From: Paramyrothecium sp. XJ0827
Lineage: Eukaryota; Ascomycota; Sordariomycetes; Hypocreales; Stachybotryaceae
NCBI GenBank assembly: GCA_020881915.1
Contig: JAJFPB010000004.1
Span: 2,666,001 to 2,730,000 of the forward strand
DNA: 64,000 nucleotides
Direction of reading: 5' to 3'
Shown here piece after piece: positions 1-11,214 of the stretch. The position numbers and the translations under genes are program-made. Position 1 is the stretch's first letter, and the number at the start of each line of letters is the position of its first letter. The notes under the pieces were generated by a model. It had not been told where the DNA came from. It worked only from the letters and a program-made list of their open reading frames with translations, and made no database searches.

Positions 1-1
1 C

Positions 2-478
2 GGCGATAACACCAACATCTTCGACTTCACCTACGCCGGCAACGTCGCCCACGCACATCTCCTGGCCGCCCTGGGCCTCCTTGCCACCGCCAAGGCTTCC
101 ACCGTGCCCCTCGACTACGAGAAGATCGACGGCGAGGTCTTCTTCGTCACAAACGACGAGCCCGTCTACTTCTGGGACTTCGCCCGCGCCGTCTGGACCG
201 CCGCCGGCGACACCCGCGGCAAGAAGGGCGTCTGGGTCCTGCCCCGCGACGTCGGCCTCGCCCTCGGCTCCCTCAGCGAGATTTTCTTCGGCCTCATCCG
301 GAAGCCCGCCGTGTTCACCAGCCAGCGCGCCACCATGTCCTCCATGACCCGCTACTACAACATCGCAAAGGCCAAGCGCGCGCTCGGCTACGAGCCCATC
401 TGGTCCCTCCAGGAAGGCATCAACAAGGGCGTTCGCTGGGCCCTGGAGCACCAGAAGGAAGCCGCCATCAAGGCATAG
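2..478 (+). CDS. erg26: Sterol-4-alpha-carboxylate 3-dehydrogenase (decarboxylating), C-terminal part
   Basis: Open reading frame runs in from the left window edge (frame starting at base 2) and stops with TAG at 476-478, so only the last 158 residues are present. The protein begins in the segment TYAGNVAHAHLLA, the typical post-catalytic region of the 3-beta-HSD/SDR family, followed by FFVTNDEP and a C-terminal YNIAKAKRALGYEP motif. The family is known to oxidise and decarboxylate C4-carboxysterols in the ER during ergosterol synthesis (Erg26 with Erg25 and Erg27). The catalytic YxxxK and the NAD-binding Rossmann motif lie outside the window. It is convergent with the downstream LIM-RhoGAP gene. 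Other extended 3-beta-HSD proteins are possible, but the tail fits Erg26 best. Confidence 0.88.
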   Translation, partial: GDNTNIFDFTYAGNVAHAHLLAALGLLATAKASTVPLDYEKIDGEVFFVTNDEPVYFWDFARAVWTAAGDTRGKKGVWVLPRDVGLALGSLSEIFFGLIRKPAVFTSQRATMSSMTRYYNIAKAKRALGYEPIWSLQEGINKGVRWALEHQKEAAIKA

Positions 479-1540
479 GAGATCCACGTGGGCAGAGTCG
501 TCGGGGTTGTTGCCATCCGTCATACACGGAGTGTCAACTGACTGCTCGATGGGTAGAAAAGGAGAAAAGGAGTGGAGGATCTTTACCTAATTTCAGTCCT
601 GTACATGCTATTTGTTTCGAGCACATTTCATCTGAACAGTTGGTTCTCGAGTTGCCCAGGGTCGCAGCATGCAACCCCCCCCCCTCTTACTCCATAACAG
701 GCACACGTTCAACATTTGATACTAGCGTTGTTTAATCAAACTTGGTGGAAAACTGGTGAGGTTCGTACCATAGACAGCAAGACATGGGTGAATACAGGTC
801 GATTGGTAAAGCAGTAGATTGAATGTCCCACATAGTGCTCGCCTTGTACCACACAGGGGTCACGTCCAAAAGTGACCCCAAAGATTCGTCTTTCAAGCTT
901 GAGAACCAACATGACGTCCCACGCTTCACGGCTCCTTGTGGGTGCATGCTCTCTTGAGCCACAGGGCCAAAACTCCTATGCTAACGCATGCTTGATCGCC
1001 ATCTCCAGGCCCAATAGGCCTGAAACATGCCTTTCACGCTCCCGGTTTTCTATCCCATCTCCTTTCCATCAGTTGCTAACTCGACACCAGCACCGTTCAA
1101 ACTCCTCTTTCCATCAAAATATAAACCAATTCATCCTTATCGGAGCTTCCCGAACGTTGACCACACAAAGTAAATCCACGGCCACCCATGGCGCCAGCAC
1201 TTCGCCAAGCCAGTTGGCCTCCTAAATTCTTCAAACCGCATACTCTCCGAACCCTTCAAACTCCGACCAGTTGTTGCCGGACTACGCAACCGTAGGCGTA
1301 GTTGGAAGAAAAGAAATCGCCAAAGGACAGTCGCAGCTGCCAAAATGGGCGTGATCGTTCGTCTTGTGTTTACCAACTTTCCAGCCGCCCCTTCCGCTAC
1401 TGCGGCCGACAGGATAAAACAAACAACGCCCCGGTAAATGCACAATGCAGCTCTACAGTTTTTTGGTCTTCTCTTTGAAACATTGGAAAGAGGGATGTGA
1501 GTACGCTAAGACGTCGAAAACACCAATCAGCTGATTGCTC
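479..1540. other. Intergenic gap between two convergent genes
   Basis: About 1.06 kb lies between the erg26 stop and the LIM-RhoGAP stop. Both genes end here, so it should mainly be 3' UTR and terminator sequence. A plus-strand frame at 872-1225 and minus frames at 732-962 and 1137-1445 have low-complexity, unfamiliar translations, and I do not support them as genes. A run of C occurs near 677-685. Confidence 0.5.
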
Positions 1541-4500
1541 TTATGAATTGCCGCCGACACCGAGCCCGCCGCCTTGTCGTCCCCAGGCTGAGTTCCGCCA
1601 CTCGCGCCGCTGATTGTGGTCGGCATTGTCAATGTTGCCATCGGATTGGTTGAACTGATTCTTGTAGGGTGAGCCTGGTCCATCAGGGCCTCTCCAGAAC
1701 CTTTGCGGCGGCGTGCCCTGCGCGCCAGGGCTGACGTGTGGAATAGGGGGTTCTTGGACTGGGCGGACAGTTGTCTCGCCCTGCCATAGTGAAGGATCCG
1801 TCTCGACACGTCTCGGTGGTGGACGCGTCGTGTTGTCGGCTCTGTTATAGACCTCGTTGACATCACCCAGGGCTATCTGGCCGCGGCGGTCTTGGAACCG
1901 TTTTAGGATTTCCTTGGCCGTCAAGTCACCGTTGTTGCTGAAGAAGTAGGGATCTGTCAACAGGGTGAGAACTTCGGGGGGAACCTGCGAAATCCAGTTA
2001 GCGTTCCTTCTTGCTGCCCACAAACTGGGCGACTGCATACCTGGCACATCTCTTCAATGTTAGAAATAAGCATCTCCACGGCATCGATTACGTAGATGGC
2101 CTCGCCATCCAGAGCAGGGGCTTTGTTTGGGTTCGTGAGGAGGTTAGGAGCAATGACCGTGGCGATGTTTCGAATGTCCATTTTGGAGCCCACCTCTTCG
2201 TCAAGCTGATGGAACGAGCCAGCCCATTTGAGGAAGGCGAAAAGAATTTCAAGACAGTCTCGGTGACTCTTGGGAAGCAGGCAGCAAGTCAGATGGAGGC
2301 ATTGCTTTCTCCGCTCGAGATCCTGGATCTTGGCAGCACTGATCCAAAGCCTGTACAGTTTATGTGTCATTAATGGATCAGGGAGATCCCGCAGGTACCG
2401 CTTCAGAAGAGCAGCCAACTGGACGACCGGCTGCTCCATGAAGTTCACGGTGTCGCAGCCGTCGGCGTTGATTTGATCCACCAAGGCTTGCTGCTTCTTA
2501 ATGTTGCCATTCTTTCGGAAAACGCCTTCGACGGAGAGATCCATCTTGCGCATGGATGAGATGATGTCGTCAATGATGGCCGGAATGCGAAGAGTGCCTG
2601 GGCCAACGCCATCGGTCGAGTCCGCGCCGTCACGCTCGATGATCACCTCGAGAGGAACACCGAAGACACCCTTCTTCTTAACGTTCTTATTCTTGTCTTG
2701 CGTGAAGACTTTTCCGAGATTCTTCCAGAACGTCGCTTGTTTCCTCGACTCAACTAAACTGAAGAGCTCATCAATGGTAAACTCTTGCTCAATCATAGGT
2801 TGCATTGTCAGGACGGCCAGGTGTCGCACATTGAAGTATTCCAAGGCGGACAGCTCGGAGAAGAACCTCCTGGCGATGCGAGGGCTGAATTGATCACCGG
2901 GACGGACTTCTGCGCCTCTTCCGGCCGATCTCGGCCTCTGTTGGCCAGCGTCCGGGTTTGCGTCTCTGGACATATTGAAAGCATCTGGACGGGGTGTTCG
3001 TTCTCGCTGCTGCTGTTGCTCGCGTGATTGCTCAACAGCAACAATTCGAGGGATATCGTCCAAGGTGATGCCGTCTCCTTGGCCAAACGTAATGTCGGTT
3101 GGGCCTTGCCCAGCCACATCTCCTTCTTCACCTATGGCTATTCCGCGGCCATCAAGATCCATCACTCGAGATGTTCGGGACTGTCTGACACTTGAAGACA
3201 AGTGGCGATCCAGTCTCGTGCTACGGAGTCTTCGCACATCGTTCAGAGTGTTCTCGTAAGACGACTCACGGCGATGCACGTTATCACTCGGAGCAGAGTA
3301 GGATTTTGAACGGGAATCAGGAGATAAGCGAGGTGGCTCGAGTGACCTGTCTCCGTCAACCGGGCTTTGGCCGTTCTGTGCTGACTCGTCGGAGCTGGAC
3401 GGAAGAGTCCCATTACTTCTGAGTATGTCTAGAAGTCGTGCCAACGCCACGCGAAGCAGGAAGACGTATTGTTGCAGTTTGGTGACGCGCTCGAAAGGGG
3501 TCGTCGAGCCTGCATTGGGCCCAATGCAGTTGGTGCAGTAGATTCTGCGATCGAAAGTGTTGAGCCGTGCCTCTTCCAACGAAGCACCCAACTCTCGTCC
3601 GCACCGCGTGCACTTAGCACATGCCAGGTGCCATCTCATGTCGCCGTGTTTTGCGCAACCGTCTTCTACGGATTTGTTGCACCCCGCGCAATGATCTGAA
3701 TCCTTGGCCGAGAGTCGGGTACCATTCAAGGTAACCTGGAGAGCGCCTTCGTCTACCTTGTAGGTTTCGAAGTCTTGCAAACCATCGAGAAATTGATAGA
3801 GACCGTCAGATGCGTTTGCCTCGCGCTCTAGGCGCAGAGCAGCCTGGAGACAAATGCGGATAAGAAGCTTGAGATAGTGGGCGAGACCGGTGACAAGAGA
3901 GAGAAGTTCCTGCGTTACGCCGAGTTTACCACCACCAGTGTCCTGGGCTTTCGATAATAACGAGAAGAAGGACACAATCTTCTTGCAGAGAAGCTTTGCT
4001 TCGCGGCCGTAGGACATGCCTAATAAATGTCAGTAACCTTTGCATCCTGCACGAAAGGGCCCACTTGTGAGCATCGCCACGGCGCACCTTTCTCATTAAC
4101 TTTGATCATTGTTGCATCTAGCCTGTCCGCGGATTGGAACAGGATCTCAACGTGCCAGATGAAGCGCTTAGCTATCAGCACACCGTCAAGGTAGGCCCCG
4201 TTGCTGACATGAAGTAGCATATCGGAGATGCAGGCGGCCGAAGATTCTTCAAACGCTGAAAGGACGCTCCATATCCTGAAAACCTTCTCCTCCATACGCT
4301 CTTCCTGTTCGCGGATGCGTTCCCGACCGGCTGCGTCAGCCACTTCAAGTGGCTCCGGTGATGTTTCGGAAGTCTGACCCAGTCGTACGTTCCAGAATTT
4401 ATGTATCATGTAGCACTCCGGGTGCCAGTGTTGGTTTTGGCCATTTCGAAAGATTTCGACGAATTGCTTCAGGATTGCCGTCTGACAGCCATTACACTTT

Positions 4501-5198
4501 TGAGCAAACTGCGTCGAGTAGTGGTAGTGACAATAAACATTTCCATCATGCTCGTAGTAGCTGTCCGAGGCGCCAAAGACAGTTGAACACAGGCAGCACG
4601 TGAAATGATCCACGTGATACTTTCGATCCAAGGCCGTAATGTAGGAACCGCGAAGCGCTCCGCCACACTGGAAGCACAGGAGTCCAAGTCGTCGGAAGTA
4701 GTCGGTTTCGCACAGAGGATACTGGCCACCCCCATTCTCGTCGTCCGCGGGGAAGAACTTGGACGCCACGATCTCGCCACAGTCCTGCTCGCAAGATGAA
4801 AGGATTAGCATCCAAAGCATGCATCACTTATTCGTTTTTGCGGCACTCACCCTACACCTGAAGCAATCAAGGTGGAATGTCCCATCCAGGGCCCTTACGA
4901 ACTGGCCTGTAAGGGGCTCGTTGCACTTCTTGCACACCTTAGTGGGACCGCTCGAAGCCCGTCGGCCGCTCCTCTGCTGGGATCGATTCCTCTCGCTACT
5001 CTTTCGAGGCTCATCGTCGCGAACGGCTGGCGGAGCTATGGGAGTCGATGGTGCGGAACCCGCGTGCCTAAAGCTGTGGTTGTTGTCGGGAGTCCTGTGT
5101 CTCTCGAGCGGGTGCCCGACGACAGGGCTAGTGTTTTCATCATGGTAGTGTCCCCTGAAATGGTCAATCGGCGATGCGTTATCATTGCCCGACGCCAT
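1541..5198 (-). CDS. lrg1: LIM-domain Rho GTPase-activating protein (LRG1 type)
   Basis: Rebuilt from four exons: 5198-4851, 4784-4088, 4019-2041 and 1984-1541, with introns of 66, 68 and 56 bp; total 1155 residues. The ATG at 5198 is the first in frame and opens with MASGNDN. LIM domains: LIM1 about 88-150 (CKKCNEPL, split by intron 1 at the FRCR|DCGE junction), LIM2 about 155-210 (CFQCGGAL...CNGCQ) and LIM3 about 458-512 (CAGCNKS...CTNC). A RhoGAP domain lies at about 800-1008 with the arginine-finger motif GVFRKNG near residue 850 and IAPNLL further on. Low-complexity Ser/Arg-rich sequence links LIM3 and RhoGAP. Known family role: Lrg1 stimulates GTP hydrolysis by Rho1 and limits beta-1,3-glucan synthesis and tip growth. 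Function in this organism is inferred from domain order. Confidence 0.93.
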
Positions 5199-8158
5199 GA
5201 TTGCGAGAGGCGGCAGCGAAGCGTCAAACACGATACCCCTCCCATCCAAGGACAGACCAAGCCAAAATCTCCGGTTTCTTTAGCGGAAGCTGTGTTGCGG
5301 TCGGCGAGGAGGATCTCGAATGGTCGGCATCAGCTAGTCGCGTCTGCAAACGACTCTGTGGAAGTCAATTGGTCGAGGGGGGGGGATGACGGAATCTTGA
5401 TACGGTTCGGTCGACTCGTGTGGCGGGAAGCAAAGGGCGGTGGCTTTTTCCCGGATGTCGAGCAATGAGGAGGGGACCCCTTGTCCAGAGCTCGGCCCAA
5501 AAATACGTGAGGAGGCAGCGGTACGGTGGAGGCGGCGTAAAGTCGTCTTCGATGACCCGGGTGTCGAACAAGACAGCGCTCAGCAACGGAACCAAGAACC
5601 AGTCCAGCAGGTTGAAGGAATGAGCGTCAGGAGAACCTCGGGTCCTGCGTGGTGGAGCAGAGAAGCTCGAGTGCCCAAGGGCTCGTTCAGCAGCACCTGG
5701 TCGTCGGGGCGGCTCGAAGGAAGAGAAGGAGGCGGGGGTTACAGAGAGGAAGTTCCAGAAGCAACCGTGAGCGAAAGCCCGAGCCTCGCATGCCTAGAGG
5801 TAATGAGCGTGCAGATGGGGTAACCCAAGGGACCAGCAACGGTTGAGAGAGTTGATTTCGGGCTCCAGCCGGGCGACGAGACGGTGGATTCGGTAGTTGG
5901 AAGGGGAGGCTAGCGGGCCACAAGATGTCGGGTATCCAAACCACGGTACGGTAGTAGTACGGTACAAGCATGGGGCACGCCGAAGGGGACTTGGGCAACG
6001 CAGCGGGTTGACCCCTTTTGTCGCCTGAGGCGCCAAAACCAATCACCTGTGAGCAATTGCCTTGTGTTGGCGGCGCACTACCTTTACCGAGTACATTGCT
6101 GTAATCTAGTACCTTAGCTCTCATTTCAGGTCCAGGCGCTTGCGGTGCGGTGTGAAACCCGTACGTGCTCTTTGAAATGCACCCGTAGCAGGCGCATGGA
6201 ACCTTGAGTTGCCGTATTCTCTACCGTACCTTATGGCAATTAGGGGTTGTCGCGGCGGGAGCGTTACTGAATTCCATTTCCCGACTCAGGTGCCAACTTT
6301 ACTCGAGTTTGTTGTGGCATGTAGCGGTCCCGCAGTAAGGTACCTGACCCCTTACCTAAGGTGCTTAGGGTACCTGCATCGTTCTCCCATTTCGTACCGT
6401 CGCGATTGATCTGCCCTCGATCCTGGCGGTGATAAATAAGGTCTCTAATAAGGTGGCCTGTGGCTTGCTTCGCTGGACATTGATTTGAGATCGAAACCCG
6501 TTTGAAGCTTCAAATTAGGAGGCTGCGGACCAAGCCGCCGCCCGTAAGTAACGCTATCTTTGGGTCACAAACGGAGACCGGTTTAGTGTGCACCTTAGGT
6601 TGGCCTCGTTATTACCTTTGTTCTTATAGCGAACCAATGCACCTGACGAATTGAGGCGCTATGGAAGCCCCTAACTCAGGCACCAAAGTTTGTTATCCAG
6701 AGGCTCCCGAGTCAGGTTTCTACTTGTGTCTGAATGAAGGCCGACTTTACACCCAGGCACGAGTTAGAGAAGTGTTTTGCTCGACCATGAAGAGAAGCAA
6801 TCTCCTGTGCATTCCAGATTCAACTTCATTCAATGTTCGTACATGTCGGCAATGAGCTCATCAACCGCGATCGGTCCCCGACAATCGACTCACCACTCTT
6901 TCGCATCTTTAAGCGCTGCTCACAATTCAACCCCTCCGCCAAGGTGTCTTATGGAGGGCAGGGCCAGGCGGCTAGCAAAAAATGCGATATTGCGAATTTG
7001 TAAAACCGCTAATAAATATTATGTGTCTAACTTAAAATAAAATAAAAGCCCCCTCATAAGAAGGTACGGCATCATTTTTCATTCTCTAATATTAAATTAT
7101 TTTTCTTGATATTTACTGTTAATTATCGTAAGGTATCTAGCGAAAGCGCAACTTTACTGTCTCGAGTTTTTTGCTCACCAATTAGGGGGCTATGAATGAG
7201 CATATCACAATTCACCTATAAGCAAGTGCTTTCCTTGACCTCTCTGCATTACTCACCTTGGTCAGACCATACTACTGGTACCTTCGCCGTCTCAGTGTTG
7301 GAAGTTTTGATGCCTCGGTATGTCCTACGAAGGGAAAACATTAACGCAATTTTTCATTATAATATCAGAATGAAAGTGAGGCCTCCAGGTAAAAGCCTAA
7401 ATCAAGGCCGCAAAAAATGCTGGTGTCCAGTCGATTTGCCTGGTGTAAGTGGGCTTGACGCTGGATGCAATGTAAACACCACGATGAAGCACGAGAACGA
7501 CAAGGCCAAACCCTCAACCTCGTCCCGTGCAAAATATCATCATGACCATTTGTATGGAATCGTGGGTGAGAGCGGCTACGATATCACCAAGCAGTTAGAG
7601 ATCGGCACACTGAAGATCGGAACACGCAAGCAATGCAAATTTACACCGCAGCCCCCTTTTCCGCCCATAATCAACATCGTCAGGCCGAGGTGATGGCGCG
7701 GAGCTAGGGCGAACTCGGCTTGAAACGCCAACTTGGCGACTACGGTGCAGATCTCGTCGTTCTGGTGGGCCACGGCCTGCATGAAATAGACTACTGGTCT
7801 TAGGTGGTAGAGCGGAGCTACGGCTCTCGTTTGTTGGCCACCGTCTTCCTGTCCAGGACTAAAAGAGACGTTGCCTTGTTTTGTCCTCCAGCTGCATGGC
7901 GATGGTCTCACCTTGGTAGTGGATGGGCCCTCGAAATGTTCGGTTCGTGCCGTGCTGTCATACATTTTACCTTAAGATACAACTAATTACTCATTACGGA
8001 ATTATACAAACCCACAAGGACCTCAACCTCCCGTGCCGCGATGTAATACAAACCCTGCCGCCCCAAATCCGTGCGTTTGTCTCTTTCAGGATATCAGTTT
8101 TGATAACAAGGAAGGAAAAAGGGAAAAAAGCGGAACATGCCAAGCACTGCCCCTCCCA
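5199..8158. other. Gene-poor interval upstream of LIM-RhoGAP
   Basis: Nearly 3 kb without a supportable gene. The first several hundred bases should be the LIM-RhoGAP promoter and leader. Purine-rich stretches at about 5640-5770 produce long but low-complexity plus frames that look accidental. GGTACC/TACCG motifs occur around 5940-5965, 6220-6235 and 6335-6380. An AT-rich remnant lies at about 6970-7180 (listed separately). A plus frame of 165 codons at 7196-7693 and a minus frame at 7576-7965 overlap each other and match nothing I know; they are left uncalled. Confidence 0.5.
6970..7180 (+). repeat. AT-rich degraded repeat remnant, copy 1
   Basis: A sharply AT-rich block (AATAAATATT, TTAAAATAAAATAAAA, TAATATTAAATTATTTTT) ends at an edge motif, CTTTACTGTCTCGAG then TTTTTTGCTCACC (7152-7179), after which base composition returns to normal. 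The same kind of edge recurs near 20594, 22664, 46696 and, inverted, 52830. The pattern suggests a RIP-mutated transposon or MITE end. No coding capacity remains. Confidence 0.5.
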
Positions 8159-9789
8159 TCAAGCATTAACAAGCTTCTTCAGCCCCTTCTCAATATTATC
8201 CCGCCCATCCCTGGTCTCCCACACATGATGAGGCGCCCTGTCGACGATGGCCCACTGCTTCAGGTTGTCGGTGATGGTGGTCAGGTCGCGCTGCTTCGCC
8301 TCCCAGCCCTTCCTCTGCTTGATCTGCTCGCCCGAGCTGATGACGACGAGCGGCGTCTTCTTGATCTGGATCTGGCGGCTGCTCTCCACGTCCCGCTTGG
8401 TGAAGGAGTCGGCAACGAGACTCTCCTGGAGCTTGGCGAAGATGAACTTGCCTGTCTGCTGTGCCGCCCTTCCGTAGATGCGATCCCGCGCCGTGCGGCC
8501 CCGGAGGATGGCGCCGGGGAGCCGGTCGATGCCGAGGGGTGACACGACGCCGCGGAACCAAAGCCAAAAGCCTCGCGAGGGCGACGCAACCTCTCCCAAA
8601 AGGTCCTCGTGTAATGGATCGATCAGTAGCAAGCCCTTTATTTCCTTCCCATGGCGCGACGAGAAGACACGCGAGTAGAGTGAACCGATGCCCGCACTGG
8701 CCAAGACCCAGGGGCCAGTTTCCTCAGCCTGCGCAAGAGCCTCGCTTAGTGCATCGACGGCGAAGCTCGCTGACAGCGGGGATGGTGACGTGTCCGACCA
8801 CGCCAGGCCAGGGCGGTCCGCGAAGCAGTATCGTGCAATGGAGCCATTCTTGACCGCGTTGTCGGCCAGGTCCCAGAGTCCACTCTCGACAGGTCGCTCA
8901 CCACCCTCTAGGAGTACGGTTGGGAGTTTTGTTCCGGCCTCGTTGGTTCTGTTCCCATGGCAGTAAAGGTGGACGCGGTATCTGCCGCCGTCGACCCAGT
9001 ACATCTTGCCGGGCGGAGCCACGGCCGCATCGAGGCCACGAAGGATGAGAGACAGGGTGATGAGGACCACGGCGATGGTCATGATGACATATGCAATGGT
9101 CGAGATAAGAACAAAGGTCCACTCCGTCACGGTGCGTCTCGTCTCGGCTCGACCCGTCAAGCGTTCCTCCTCCTCCTCCTTGCCCCATTTGACGGTTCTG
9201 TCCGTAATGAGGGTCCAGAGACTCATGAGCAGCGCCCAGATGACGCTTGTCGTTCCGACCCAACCCTCTTCATACCTGGTCCGCTCGATTGACAGTATTA
9301 GTATCATGTTCACGAGGAGGGTAAACTGGACACGAGTTAGATCTTTGTAGCCCTCCGTGTGAGCATGGCTCTCCGGTGATGACTTACCGCCATGATGGCA
9401 GCCAGAATGCGAACCGCTCTAGAAGGTACGCCGAAAAAGATGAGGGTGAAGAGCAGGTTGGCCAGTGTCAGGCTGGCGTAGCTGAAGGCGAAGAAGCCGC
9501 TGCCCCGGGTGTGGAAGCCGGGCGGCGTCGCGAACGCCGAGAGCAGCAGTATCACCCACCACACAAACGTCAGTATGGTAAAGACAATGGTCAACAGTCT
9601 CAGCAGCCGGACCGTCCACAGGTTGTACGGCGACACGGCGGGGTCGTCCGGGCTGAGCATGACGGCTCTGCTCGAGTCCACCCTGTTCGGAAGCAGTCTC
9701 GTGTGCTCATCCGCGGGCGCCTGCTCGCCCTCGTAGGGCTCATGCGGGACGTCGCGCATACTGTCGTCCTTGTTCGAAAACAGCGGCAT
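8159..9789 (-). CDS. Polytopic membrane protein with degenerate alpha/beta-hydrolase domain (DUF2434-like)
   Basis: Two exons, 9789-9388 and 9325-8159, with a 62-bp intron (donor GTAAGT, acceptor CCAG); 522 residues. The N-terminal tail is acidic and polar and contains HTRLLPN. Five hydrophobic segments follow at roughly 60-87, 96-122, 127-147, 160-180 and 205-232. The C-terminal half (about 245-522) has an alpha/beta-hydrolase layout: a HCHGN-like start, LLEGG, CFADRPGLAWS, and a ...SAGIGSLYSRVF segment at the nucleophile elbow, then LLIDPLHEDLL. The elbow has Gly where the catalytic Ser of GxSxG is expected, so it is probably not an active serine hydrolase. It resembles fungal proteins annotated as mitochondrial integral membrane proteins (DUF2434), from memory and not checked. 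Role unknown. Confidence 0.8.
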
Positions 9790-10674
9790 CGTCGACGATT
9801 CGGAAGCTTATGATCGCGATGACGCAAATTGGTGAGGGCAGAACGAGAGAACGGAGAAGAAATGTATTGGCACCAAGATGCTAAACTAAGGTTCTAGTGG
9901 CTATATACCTACATTGTACGCATGCTTTACGCCTTCATTTGTCAGTACGGAGAACATGGGATTCTCATGCCTATGACACTAACCACGGCCTATTCGAGGA
10001 CGTCATCCATCTGCCATGGCCGAGGTGTGGGATTCGCCCAATCAGTGGCCGTGGGGGGCGGAGCTCAGCTCGGATCAAGCTATTGCGCCCCGGTAAGTTA
10101 GCAGGCCGGCTGTGGATAGTGGGGAGGACATGCAAATCCTCGATCGCACTAGCCAGGTCCCTGATCACGCGCATCATCCTGTGGTTGGGAGATTCCGAAA
10201 GCCTAAGCTCTTGAACATTTTGTTGTGGTGGAAGTGCTGGCTAGTTCGCTTGCCCAAACTAGGAAATGGAAAAGCCACGCCATCATGCCGAAAAAATGCC
10301 TGGTTGAGCAATCTCTTGGCACGTGCTAGGCCGGCGATCGATCGTTGAACTGCCCCATGCCAGAAATCAAGCACGTCGCATACAACAAGAAGACGCAAAT
10401 GCATTGAGAATGGCGAGAGACGTCGCTGCAAAATCCACAGAGTAACAATGTTATTAATTGGTGCACGCCGTTTTTCTGAACACGAACCATCCCGGGTATA
10501 AGCTATCGAATCTTCAAAACCAAATTTTACTTTACAACTGTTCTTGCTCATCGCTTGGACCAACGCCTGCTGATTCGTATAAGTAGGAATAGTTCAACTG
10601 AACTGCCACCTTCGTAACTTCGTGATTCGTGTCTACAACCCTCGAAACAAGCAACCCCCCCTTTTCGTCCCTCG
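9790..10674. other. Intergenic gap, 5' side of the membrane-protein gene
   Basis: The region holds the promoter of the minus-strand membrane protein (immediately upstream of 9789) and the 3' flank of the next minus-strand gene. Frames at 9897-10214 and 10174-10563 are short, unfamiliar and overlapping. I see no repeat or RNA gene. Confidence 0.45.
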
Positions 10675-11214
10675 TCAGTTTTCCCATGGCGTCGCGGGGT
10701 TGGCCTCTTTCAAGCTCGGCACCGATGAGATGCTGCTGGGCACGGACTGTCCAGCTTCAGACTGCCTCAGTTTTCTTCCTCTTTCCACTTTCTGTTTATA
10801 AGCCTTTTCCGGGCTAGGCCCTCGCGTCGACGTGACGGCCCCTTCGGGTACTTGACCCATTGGGAAATGCATCTTGGCCGCGGCCTTGGGGTCGTTCGGC
10901 TCAATGCCGTGTTTCTTATAAATGGTCCTTTTCTGCTCCTTCATCGCTTGAGCAGAGGGTTCGCTGACCGCAAGCCACTCCTTCACGTGCGTGAACCATC
11001 GAGGCGCCTTGGGCCGGGCCTTATCGTCATCAATTTTATGAGCGTGTCCTGAATTTGACTCGTTTCCGCTGTTCGTTGACGGCTCATACTCGGACTGAGA
11101 CTGATGAGTTGCGGGTCGTATGTTATGAGAATAGCCCGATGTATCAGGTGACGACGAGGCTGACGACTGAGTCGCCGCTGACTGCCACTGGCTAGAGTAC
11201 TGATGATGACCCAT
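10675..11214 (-). CDS. Small conserved fungal protein of unknown function
   Basis: Single exon of 179 residues. The first in-frame ATG is at 11214 (MGHHQYSS). Residues about 1-65 are Ser/Gln/Thr-rich and probably disordered. A compact charged core follows at about 70-135: RWFTHVKEWLAVSEPS, then KRTIYKKHGIEPNDPKAAAK and FPMGQVPEGAVTSTRGPSPE. The tail is Ser/Pro-rich. The core looks constrained and resembles hypothetical proteins of other sordariomycetes as far as I recall. There is no signal peptide, membrane segment or known catalytic motif. Function is not recognised. Confidence 0.7.
   Translation of the reverse strand: MGHHQYSSQWQSAATQSSASSSPDTSGYSHNIRPATHQSQSEYEPSTNSGNESNSGHAHKIDDDKARPKAPRWFTHVKEWLAVSEPSAQAMKEQKRTIYKKHGIEPNDPKAAAKMHFPMGQVPEGAVTSTRGPSPEKAYKQKVERGRKLRQSEAGQSVPSSISSVPSLKEANPATPWEN

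Noticed and set aside
5387..5846. Long purine-rich plus frames upstream of the LIM-RhoGAP gene
   Set aside because: Low-complexity Arg/Glu/Gly/Ser composition caused by purine bias; it sits in the promoter region and lacks splice or family support.
7196..7693. 165-codon plus frame just right of AT-rich repeat copy 1
   Set aside because: It has an ATG and some length, but the translation has no recognisable motif and overlaps an equally open minus frame; not enough to call a gene.
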